This document shows, piece by piece, positions 7,420-15,197 of a DNA stretch of 64,000 nucleotides. Under the pieces are notes generated by a model, which was given only the letters and a program-made list of their open reading frames with translations, was not told the DNA's origin and did not search any database. Every line of letters starts with the position of its first letter. Positions within the stretch are counted from its first letter, which is position 1. Source of the DNA: DATFDN01 sp963818725 (GTDB lineage Bacteria > Pseudomonadota > Alphaproteobacteria > Acetobacterales > Acetobacteraceae); the NCBI GenBank assembly GCA_963818725.1, contig CAWFTU010000013.1, forward strand, positions 1 through 64,000, given 5' to 3'. Made by a program: the position numbers and the translations under genes.

Positions 7420-9884
7420 CTACAGGCGCGGAAGCTGGCCGATGCCGCGCGGTGGGGCGGGCGCTGGTCTGATGTACCCGCGGGCCTCCACGCGCTCAAG
7501 CTCGAAGTTGCGGTCCCCGGCGAAGGGGCGGGCGAGATCGTCCACCCGCCGGGCCGCCTGCTCGCAGGCAACGGTGTTGTGGCGGTAGCCATAGGCGACG
7601 GATTGCCAGCCCCCCACGCGCCCGACCTCGAAGGCGCGGTCGCCGGCGAACGGGCGGGCGAGCTCGTCCACGTGCCGGGCCGCTTGCTCGCGGGCGACGG
7701 GGTCGATGTGCGCATAGGCGATGGAGTGCCAGGCCCGCGCGCGCTCGACCTCGAAGGCGCGGTCGCCGGCGAACGGGCGGGCGAGCTCGTCCACGTACCG
7801 GGCCGCTTGCTCGCGGGCAACGGGTCGTTGTGGGACGCCCAGGCAACGTGGCGCCAGGCCATCACGCGCTCGAGCTCGAAGATGCGGTCGCCGGCGAAAA
7901 GAAGCACAGCGATCTCGACGGCATTTGCAGCCCGCCGAATTGCGTCCCGTCCGTCTCGCGAGGCGGCCATGGTCGCGAAGCGGTGGGCACGCGCTATCGT
8001 CAGCGGCGTGGCATCGCCGCGTCCGGAAAGGCGGCGGGCGAGAGTGGATAATACCGAAGCGACGCTGCCCGGCGCGGTGCGCCTAGCTCGCCAAGCGGTT
8101 TCCGCCAAGCTATCGGCCCAATCGTTCACGGTTGGATCGCCGACGGCTGGCACGATGCACCCGACAAGGGCAGCGAGAGTCTGCGCCAGGGGAGAACGCA
8201 CGTCTCGCAAACGGTCCGTGCCCCATCGGGGCAGCAGCTCAAGAAGCTGGATCAGCTCCGCTCGTATCGCGCCAGCCCTGTCCGGCGTGCGCCACGACTG
8301 CTGATCTTGCAACATGCGGCGGAGCGCCACGCCTATGCACAGCAAGGCCGCGCGACCTCGCAACACCGCTTCGGCATTGGGAACCTCGAGCAGCTTCACC
8401 AGTCGGGAGAAGGCCGCCGCGGCGCGCTCGGGCGGCAACGCGCGGATGTGTCGCGCCGCGACGAGCATCGCCGGGCCAAGGCAAGGGATTTCGCCGGCAT
8501 CCCATTCCGGGCGGGGAACGCGGACCGCCGCAAGGACATAGGCCCACGCTATGTCCAGCGGATCGAGAGCCGCCTCGGGCGGCGGTCCGGCGCGCAGCGT
8601 CGCCGCTAGGGCATCCTCGCCTTGGCCGAGCCGCCGCACCGCAGCCAGCATTGCCGGCGGGTTCGCCCGCCAAGCCGCCGCGATCACACGCTCCCGTGTC
8701 GCTGGGTCGCAGCGGCGCTCGGAGAGGACCAACCGCACGAAGGCGTCGCCGATCGGTTCGGGTTGGACAAGCGGGGGCGCGGGCGCCGGCCACACCGCGC
8801 CGAGGTTCGGTATGGCATCCAGTGTCTCCGGCTCGAAGCGAGGCCAGTCACCAGGCGGCGGTTCCGCCGGCAGCTCGACAGCGGTCCCCGAACTGCCGGC
8901 GAGTGTTGCCCAGGCAATGGCACGCAACGGGTCGGCCGCGCCGAAGCCGGCCGCCTCCAGCGCCTCCACGATGCGCTGTGCGCGGTCCAGCAGCAATTCG
9001 TCAGCCGACGCGATCTCGGCACCGTACCGGCGCTGAATCTGTTGTAGGGCGAGGCAGACCAGCAGCGCATTGCCTCGTGAGCGCAGCAGCAGGCGACGTA
9101 TATTGTCATCGGTCGGCTTCCAACCCGAGACGTGGCCAGAGAGCCGCAGCGCGCCGAACATGCGCCGCACCTCTCCGGCGCTGAGCGGCGCGGCGGCATC
9201 GAGGGCGAGCACGGCGCCGACGAACCCACGCGGCCCGGCGCTCCAGCCGCCATCGAGCTGCGAGTTGAGGCCGAGATCCTGCGGCAGGGTCTGGCTGACG
9301 ACGATCAGGCGAACGGGATGGCGGTAGCGCCTCTCCCCGTCCAGCAATGCGTTGATCACGCGGCTGGCATCGCCGGGCTGGGGATCGTCCAGCACCAACA
9401 CGGTCGGGCGGCGGGGGCGCCACGCCTTCAGGCGGGCGAGCGATCCATCGTCGAACCGGCTGTTCTGCCGATGGAGCAGAGCGCGCTGCTCCGAAGCGGC
9501 GACGACCCAGCCCGCATCCCAGGGATCGGCATCGTGCCATGGGGCATCGTCGCGCGCGCCGGGCACAGCGGCCTCGCGGCGTCGAGCGAAGGGCCATGCC
9601 ACACGAAACCAGGCGCCACGGGCCAGGCGCCGGCGCTCGGCTCGTGTCTCATCGTCGTCGCGGCCGAGCAACTCGCGGCGGCCCCGAGCCCGGGCGATCT
9701 CGGTCGCCATGCGCGTCTTGCCCGCCCCTGGCCGGCCCGTCAGCACGGCCCAGCGAAACCGCACGAACGGCGTGCTGGGATGACCTAATAGGTCGAAACG
9801 ACCCTCACCGACGCCCTCTGAAGGAAGGCGATCAATGCCATCCACACGGCACAGCGGGGGCTGTCGCGAGGCGGCGCGACCCAC
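7420..9884 (-). CDS. P-loop (STAND/AAA-like) NTPase with C-terminal 41-residue repeats; frameshifted
   Basis: A long minus-strand frame encodes a Walker A GRPGAGKT (9714-9737), a Walker B TVLVLDD about 110 residues later and a sensor-like RLIVVSQT strand. A long helical region follows, then tandem repeats of about 41 residues (DELARPFAGDRAFEVERARAW...YAHIDPVAREQAA). Near 7824 a GGGG run appears as GGG, so the repeats continue in another frame to a stop at 7420, and the original frame runs on as nonsense to 7317. The first ~30 residues (9884-9800) are also out of keeping. The preceding membrane ORF reads naturally into this one (IAFLQRAS, then GRFDLLGHPSTPFVRFRW), so the two were probably one protein. 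I cannot name a family. Confidence 0.65.
7492..7866 (-). repeat. three tandem 123-126 bp coding repeats
   Basis: Units begin at about 7492, 7621 and 7744. The copies starting at 7621 and 7744 are almost identical for 75 bases, and the third is diverged. Each encodes VDELARPFAGDRAFEVERARAW-type helical sequence. A fourth, degenerate unit lies just outside (about 7866-7990). Such high DNA identity points to recent duplication or gene conversion. Confidence 0.8.
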
Positions 9885-10246
9885 GGCAGGGGCTGCATGC
9901 CGCGGTCTGTCCCAAGCGACGGAAGCCAGAGCGGATCGAGCGCGCCCGCCTTGCGGATCGGACGCAGCAGGTCAGTATCGAAGGGTGGAAAGAGGTAATC
10001 GGCCGCCCAGCGGACCAGTCCTCGTGCTTTCCATGAGAGCCAGCCACCGACGACAAAGGCAGCGATCGGAGCCACGAGCCGGCTGGTGATGGCTACGCCG
10101 GCGAGCTTGGTGAGCTTATCGAGCCAGGGAACAGAGCTGACCAGGGTCTGGACCACCGACGCGCCCCTCTCGGGCGCGAGCGCCAGCAGGCGCCAGATTA
10201 TGATGGCGCAGGCGAGGCCACCCACTACAGCGCAAGCGACCTCCAC
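9785..10246 (-). CDS. membrane N-terminal part of the NTPase (two transmembrane segments)
   Basis: GTG at 10246 opens a 153-residue frame with two hydrophobic segments (about residues 4-24 and 57-76). It continues WVAPPRDSPRCAVWMALIAFLQRAS, then leaves frame and stops at 9785, inside the start of the NTPase frame (100-base overlap). Restoring one base near 9800 would fuse it to GRFDLLGHPST of the NTPase, so this is likely the membrane anchor of that protein. The frame is also open upstream of the GTG with coding-like Arg/Leu-rich sequence but no start codon before a stop, so the true beginning may be damaged too. Confidence 0.5.
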   Translation of the reverse strand: MEVACAVVGGLACAIIIWRLLALAPERGASVVQTLVSSVPWLDKLTKLAGVAITSRLVAPIAAFVVGGWLSWKARGLVRWAADYLFPPFDTDLLRPIRKAGALDPLWLPSLGTDRGMQPLPWVAPPRDSPRCAVWMALIAFLQRASVRVVSTY

Positions 10247-10433
10247 CTCGGTCAGAAAGCGCTCGCGTCTCCTAAAGCGTGCTGGTGGGCGAAGCAGCGA
10301 GCGAAGGAGACGCCTTGGACGACACCGGGTTACTCTGTTGCGGAGACCGTCCCAGAATTAACCACATCCACTCGGCGCAGTGCGATCCTCTGGGAAGCGA
10401 TTCCCGACCCACTCTGCCTCAAATGTAACGATC

Positions 10434-11384
10434 CTACACCGGCATCGCGCGCCGCTGATGCGCCCGGCCGATCCGCGCCGTCTCCTCACGATCACCGGCG
10501 ATGACACGCACGCCTTCCTCGATGCGCGCGACGACGGTCTCGGGCGTGCAGCCCTCCAGGAATGCGATGCCATTGTGCCGGCACGCCGCCATGATTCGCG
10601 CCCGCGCCTCCGCCATCTCGGGGGGATACGGGACGCGTGGCACCTCCACATAGCCGAGCGAGAGCCCCAGGTCGCCCGGACCAAGCTCCGCATAGGCCAG
10701 CCCTGGCACGCCCAGGATCGCCTCGCATTGGGCGACCCCTTCCGGGCTCTCGAGCTTCACGCCTAGAATCAGCTCGCCGCGCGGGTTGAGCCGCCAGGGC
10801 TCGCACCGCTCGAAGTAGTCGCGCTCCGATAGTCCCCAAATAGGTGCCGCCGAGGTCTCCGATCCGCGCCCGCGTGTCCCGCGCCCCAGCGTGCCCGGCG
10901 CGCGCGTCCCCGAATCGGCGCGGGCGCCAGACAGGCGCGCGACCGGTGAGGGAAGGGCGGGATCGAGCCCCACCGTGTGGTGCGGGTAACGGCAGCTCTC
11001 GACGAAGGCGCGCACCGCCTCCGCGTTCTCGGCCTGGCACAGCAGCACGCCATGCACGCCGCGCCCCAGGATTTGGCGGAACTGCCAGGCGTTGTGGCGG
11101 ACGTTCAGCGCGTCGGTGCCGTTCACCGGCGCCTCGACCACCACCGCCGGGGTGCGATGGCCCGAGCGCGTCGGTCCGCCCTCGACCAGCCCCGCCATGT
11201 ACTCGGCGAGCCCGGCCATGTCGAACGCGCCGTGCTCCATGCCGACATTGATGTAGTCGGCCCAGGTGCCGGCGTCCGCGCGCCCTTGCGCGCGCGTGAG
11301 CGTGTGCCCCGAATGGGCACCCGTGTAGTAGATCGCCTGCCCCTGCTCCAGCAGCTCGATGGCTCGGTTCACCCGCTCCGCCAC
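10434..11384 (-). CDS. HpcH/HpaI aldolase / citrate lyase family protein
   Basis: This 316-residue TIM-barrel protein belongs to the family of Mg-dependent pyruvate/oxaloacetate aldolases. Visible features are the substrate-binding strand YINVGMEHGAFD, the VVVEAPVNG strand and the metal-site region LILGVKLESPEGV...YAELGPGDLGLSLGY (metal-binding Glu and Asp). An insertion of about 30 Gly/Arg/Thr residues before IWGLSERDYFERCEPW is unusual. The preferred substrate is unknown. It is divergent from the neighbouring MFS gene. Confidence 0.8.
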   Translation of the reverse strand: MAERVNRAIELLEQGQAIYYTGAHSGHTLTRAQGRADAGTWADYINVGMEHGAFDMAGLAEYMAGLVEGGPTRSGHRTPAVVVEAPVNGTDALNVRHNAWQFRQILGRGVHGVLLCQAENAEAVRAFVESCRYPHHTVGLDPALPSPVARLSGARADSGTRAPGTLGRGTRGRGSETSAAPIWGLSERDYFERCEPWRLNPRGELILGVKLESPEGVAQCEAILGVPGLAYAELGPGDLGLSLGYVEVPRVPYPPEMAEARARIMAACRHNGIAFLEGCTPETVVARIEEGVRVIAGDREETARIGRAHQRRAMPV

Positions 11385-11488
11385 GGCCCGTCTCCCGCCT
11401 GAATGTGCCGGCCCAAGGCTAGAGCGTCCGGCTGGCCCCGCCTATGCTCCCGGACAGCAGCGCGGAGCGCGCAGGGGGAACGCACGAG

Positions 11489-12865
11489 ATGAGCGCAGTA
11501 GCCGGGGCGGTGCCCCAACCGATCGTCGGGCCGCTTGAGGAGCGCTACCGCAAATCCGCCTCCTTCCGCGCCGCCAGCGACGGCACGCGGATCACGCCCA
11601 CGCATTGGCACATCGCCGCGGCCAACGGGCTCGGCTGGATGTTCGACGGCATGGACGGAGTGATCTTCGCGCTGGCCTCGCCGCTCATCATCAAGGATTT
11701 CGGTGTCACCTTGCCGCAATACCGCTCGGGCGGATAGATCGCGCTGCTGATCGGCATCTCGGGGATGTTCGCCTGGCCCTGGCTCGCCGACCGCTACGGA
11801 CGGCGCTCGCTGCTCGCGCTCAACATCGCGCTGTTCTCGGCGTTGATGCCGGTGGTCGCCGTCATGCAGACCTGGGCGGCGTTCATCGCCGCGCGCTGCG
11901 CCATCAACTTCGCGCTGAACGGGGAGTGGGCGCTCGGCTCGATGCTGGTCGCCGAGACCTGGCCCGCGCGTCTGCGCGGCCGGGTGATCGGCATCAATCG
12001 CGGCACCTGGTGCTTCGGAGCCTCCCTGGCCGGGGTCATCGCGGCCGTCGTGATCGCGCACTGGGGCTGGCGAGTGGCGTGCCTCGTTCCCGCGGCGGTC
12101 GCGCTGCTCGCGGTCTATGTCCGCGCCAAGTGTCCGGAATCGCCCTATTGGGTGCGCACGCAGGATCGCAAGCGACGCATCGAGGAGGCCGAGGCGCACG
12201 GAAGGCCAGTCGCGCCCGACGACCGCGCCTGGATCGAGAAGACGCACAAGATCCCGCTCCGCCAATTGTTCCTGCCGGACATGCGGCGCGGCACCGCCGT
12301 TGCCACCTTCATCGCCTGTTGCAGCACAATCATCTTCGGCACGGTCGGCGGCTGGATGCCGCTCTACCTGTCGCAGGAGCGTCACTGGTCCAGCGCGACC
12401 TACGGCAGCTTCTACATCGCCTGGGGTCTGGTGGGCTTCCTCGGCCTGCTCTGCGCCGGCTGGGTGTCCGACCGCTTCGGCCGGCGCCCGGCCTTTTATG
12501 TCATGCTGATCGAGGGCGCGGTGTTCATCACGCTCTGGGTGTTCGCCAGGACCGACGCCGAGCTCTGGGTGTTCGGCCTGCTCTGGAGCCTCGGCTTCCT
12601 GGGCTTCTGGGCGCCGGCAATGACGCTGACCGCCGAGGTGTTCCCCACCCGCATCCGCGGCGTCGGCAACGGTTTCGCCTGGGCGGTGGCCTGGCTGGTC
12701 GGCTTCGTGCTGTGGCCCTTCGTCGCGGTGGCCTTGCAGCAGCACACCGGCTCCTTCGCCGCCGCGTTTCTGCTGATCCCGGTGGCGATGGTGTTCATGG
12801 CGGTCGGGGTGTGGCTGTTCGTGCCGGATCACGCCGGGAGGGAGCTGGATGCGATCAGTGTTTGA
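11489..12865 (+). pseudogene. MFS transporter interrupted by an in-frame amber codon
   Basis: ATG 11489 follows CAGGGGGAA. The frame encodes WHIAAANGLGWMFDGMDGVIFALASPLI and stops at TAG 11735-11737 (CGGGCGGATAGATCGC). It then continues in the same frame with LLIGISGMFAWPWLADRYGRRSLL and ten further membrane segments to 12865. The joined protein is a full-length 12-segment MFS member of the aromatic-acid/sialic-acid symporter type. No frame change is needed, so a single base substitution explains the break. Confidence 0.8.
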
Positions 12866-12899
12866 CTGAGCCGGCCTGACGCATGCCCTGTGACAGACC

Positions 12900-12926
12900 T
12901 TGATTTCTAGCTAGACTGGCTAGATT
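12900..12926 (+). promoter_or_regulatory. promoter and palindromic operator of the Phd-VapC pair
   Basis: TCTAGC and GCTAGA form a perfect inverted repeat with a 7-base spacer (12906-12924). The left arm is itself part of the palindrome TCTAGCTAGA. It overlaps a possible promoter (TTGATT at 12900, TAGATT at 12921). Position and symmetry fit autoregulation by the antitoxin-toxin complex. Confidence 0.55.
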
Positions 12927-12946
12927 TTAGGGCCGAGGAGTTTGGC

Positions 12947-13204
12947 ATGAGCGAATGGCAATTGCAGGAAGCCAAGAACCGGTTCAGCGAAGTCGTCCGA
13001 CGTGCGGCGGAGGAAGGGCCGCAGACCGTGACCATTCACGGCAAGCCCGCCGCCGTGATCCTCTCGGCGGCTTCCTATGCCAGCTTGACGTCGGGCCGGA
13101 AGCCCTTGACGGAGTTCCTGCTCGAGGAACCACCGTGGCCCGACGAGTTGGTCGAGGCGATCAACGATCGTTCGCATGATACCGGCAGCGATATTGCGTT
13201 CTGA
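12947..13204 (+). CDS. Phd/YefM family antitoxin
   Basis: This 85-residue protein begins SEWQLQEAKNRFSEVVRRAAEEGPQTVTIHGKPAAVILS, the standard Phd DNA-binding fold. A C-terminal tail (EFLLEEPPWPDELVEAI) would wrap the toxin. GAGGAG precedes the ATG. The stop overlaps the toxin start (TGATG at 13202-13206), so the two are translationally coupled. It should neutralise the neighbouring PIN toxin and repress the pair through the palindrome upstream. Confidence 0.88.
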   Translation: MSEWQLQEAKNRFSEVVRRAAEEGPQTVTIHGKPAAVILSAASYASLTSGRKPLTEFLLEEPPWPDELVEAINDRSHDTGSDIAF

Positions 13205-13605
13205 TGTATCTGCTGGACACGTGCGTGCTGTCCGAGGCACGCCGCGGATCGCGTCCTGCTGTCGATTGGCTCGGCCAGATCGAGGAGGGCGCCTTGTTCC
13301 TGAGCGTCCTGACCCTGGGCGAGATCAACAAGGGGATCGAGATGCGCGCGCGAACCGATCGCGTCGCGGCGGAATCCCTCCGGCGTTGGCTGCATGGCCT
13401 CCGCACCGGCTACGCGGATCGTATCCTGCCGATCGATGCGGAGGTCTCGCTTGCGTGGGGCGCCCTGATGGCTCGCCGCCCGCGTCCGGTGGTGGATGCG
13501 CTGATCGCCGCGACCGCCCTCGTCCATCGCAAGAACTCTCGTCACCCGCAATCAACCCGATTTCGAGGACACGGGCGTGGACATCCTCAACCCCTGGGCG
13601 GATGA
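13204..13605 (+). CDS. vapC: VapC-type PIN-domain toxin with shifted C-terminus
   Basis: VapC toxins are Mg-dependent RNases. The catalytic acids are visible: D5 in YLLDTCVLSE, E40 in LGEINKGIE and an Asp in PVVDALIAATALVH. The family C-terminus TRNQPDFEDTGVDILNPW is encoded, but in the next frame: near 13534 AAGACTC appears as AAGAACTC, replacing that segment with a basic tail. As written, the last catalytic acid (in NQPDF) is lost. This is either an inactive toxin or a sequencing error. Its 3' end runs close to the truB start. Confidence 0.8.
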   Translation: MYLLDTCVLSEARRGSRPAVDWLGQIEEGALFLSVLTLGEINKGIEMRARTDRVAAESLRRWLHGLRTGYADRILPIDAEVSLAWGALMARRPRPVVDALIAATALVHRKNSRHPQSTRFRGHGRGHPQPLGG

Positions 13606-13634
13606 AGCGTCCCGCTGCCATCCAGGAGTTCGCG

Positions 13635-14561
13635 ATGTCCCGCCGCAAGCCCCGTGGCCGCCCGCTTGACGGGTGGCTGGTGATCGACAAGCCGCCGGGG
13701 CTGACCAGCACCGACGTGGTGAACCGGGTGCGCCGTGGCTTCGACGCGCAGAAGGCCGGGCATGGCGGCACGCTCGACCCGTTGGCCACCGGCGTGCTGC
13801 CCATCGCCTTCGGGGCCGCCACCAAGACCGTCCCCTATGTCATGGACGGCACCAAGCTGTATCACTTCACGCTCCGCTTCGGCGAGGCGCGCGACACCGA
13901 CGACGCCGACGGACAGGCGATCGCCACGTCGCCGAGGCGCCCCACCGACGCGGAGATCGAGGCCGCGCTGCCCGCCTTCCGCGGCGCCATCATGCAAGTC
14001 CCGCCCGCCTTCTCGGCCGTGAAGGTCGCGGGGGAGCGCGCGTACGACATGGCGCGCGAGGGCCGCGCCCCGGTGCTGGAGCCGCGCCCGGCGCGCGTCG
14101 ATCGCTTCGCGCTGGTCGAGCGGCCCGACCCGGATCACGCCGTCTTCGAGGTGCAGTCGGGCAAGGGCGTGTACATGCGCAGTCTGGCGCGCGATCTCGC
14201 CGCCGCCTGTGGCACGCTCGGCCACATCGCGTCCCTGCGCCGGCTGCGGGTCGGACCATTCCTGGAACATCAGGCGATCGCGCTGGACAAAGTGAGCGGG
14301 CCGGATCATACCCCTCCCGCTTCCCCGGACCTGCTGCTTCCGGTCGCGACCGCGCTGGCCGACATCCCGGCGCTGGCCTTGACCGAGGCGGAGGTTGCTG
14401 ACCTGCGGCACGGACAGGCGATCAGCCTGGTCGCGCTGCTCGGTCGCATTCCAGAGGCCGCCAGCCCCGATGGGGGCTTGGTGCGCGCCATGGCGGGACG
14501 CCGCGTCATCGGACTGTGCCGGCTGCACGAGGGCTGGCTCAGGCCCGAACGGGTTCTGTAA
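13635..14561 (+). CDS. truB: tRNA pseudouridine(55) synthase
   Basis: TruB makes the pseudouridine of the T-loop in all tRNAs. GWLVIDKPPGLTST is the family N-terminus, the catalytic Asp is D48 in GHGGTLDPLATGVLP, and VQSGKGVYMRSLARDL follows. ATG 13635 has AGGAG 7 bases upstream; the open frame extends further upstream through vapC without coding character. The 308-residue length is normal. It lies directly before rpsO and pnp, an order common in bacteria. Confidence 0.93.
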   Translation: MSRRKPRGRPLDGWLVIDKPPGLTSTDVVNRVRRGFDAQKAGHGGTLDPLATGVLPIAFGAATKTVPYVMDGTKLYHFTLRFGEARDTDDADGQAIATSPRRPTDAEIEAALPAFRGAIMQVPPAFSAVKVAGERAYDMAREGRAPVLEPRPARVDRFALVERPDPDHAVFEVQSGKGVYMRSLARDLAAACGTLGHIASLRRLRVGPFLEHQAIALDKVSGPDHTPPASPDLLLPVATALADIPALALTEAEVADLRHGQAISLVALLGRIPEAASPDGGLVRAMAGRRVIGLCRLHEGWLRPERVL

Positions 14562-14600
14562 GGCCCGGCGCGAATCCCTGCAAAAAGAAGGAGTCATCCG

Positions 14601-14870
14601 ATGTCGCTCACCGCCGAGCGCCGCGGCGCGCTCATCACCGATTACGCACGCCAGGCGAACGATACTGGCAGCCCGGAGGTGCAGGTGGCCCTGCTCTCCG
14701 AGCGCATCTCTCTGCTGACTGAGCACCTGAAGACCCATGCCAAGGACTTCCATAGCCGCCGCGGCCTTCTGACCCTGGTTGGCCGCCGGCGTCGGCTGCT
14801 GGACTACTTGAAGCGCAAGGACAGCCAACGCTACCAGCAGTTGATCGGACGGCTGAACCTGCGCCGCTGA
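14601..14870 (+). CDS. rpsO: 30S ribosomal protein S15
   Basis: The 89-residue protein has the complete S15 sequence: RQANDTGSPEVQVALLSERI, LTEHLKTHAKDFHSRRGLL, VGRRRRLLDYLKRKD and a C-terminal YQQLIGRL. S15 binds the central domain of 16S rRNA. A strong ribosome site (AGAAGGAG) precedes ATG 14601. It forms the usual rpsO-pnp pair. Confidence 0.97.
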   Translation: MSLTAERRGALITDYARQANDTGSPEVQVALLSERISLLTEHLKTHAKDFHSRRGLLTLVGRRRRLLDYLKRKDSQRYQQLIGRLNLRR

Positions 14871-15197
14871 CCGGCCAAGGGGGATAACGAGGGCTGATAA
14901 CCAGGGCAACCGCGCCTATATGCGCGTTTGCCCCAGGGCAGTTCCTGGAGCACTTCCCCGCGCCATGGTGGTCGCGGGGCAACGCGGGACCAGTCCCGCA
15001 ACGTCGCGACACGCGGCGGACCATAGACCGCCGGCCCGGTATCCGTTCGGGAATCGTGACGGCGTTTCCGGCCACATGGCCCGCGGCCCGCGCCTTCGCA
15101 GCCGCGCTTCCATGTTACCCGAGACGCCGTTTCCCGCCGGGAGACGAGGGCTGATCGGGGATCGTCCGCCGATGCCGCGCGCATCGAAGGATGACGC
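14871..15197 (+). promoter_or_regulatory. rpsO-pnp leader with several hairpins
   Basis: No gene is visible in these 327 bases. Hairpins include CCCCGCG/CGCGGGG (14956-14979), immediately followed by GCGGGA/TCCCGC around a four-base loop (14984-14999), and CGCGC/GCGCG just upstream. By analogy with E. coli, where RNase III cuts a hairpin before pnp and PNPase then limits its own synthesis, this region is a candidate autoregulatory leader. That role is inferred from position and structure. Confidence 0.5.

Noticed and set aside
7492..7866. Possible CRISPR-like array in the 123-bp repeats
   Set aside because: The repeats are long, contiguous and coding, with no short repeat-unique spacer pattern.
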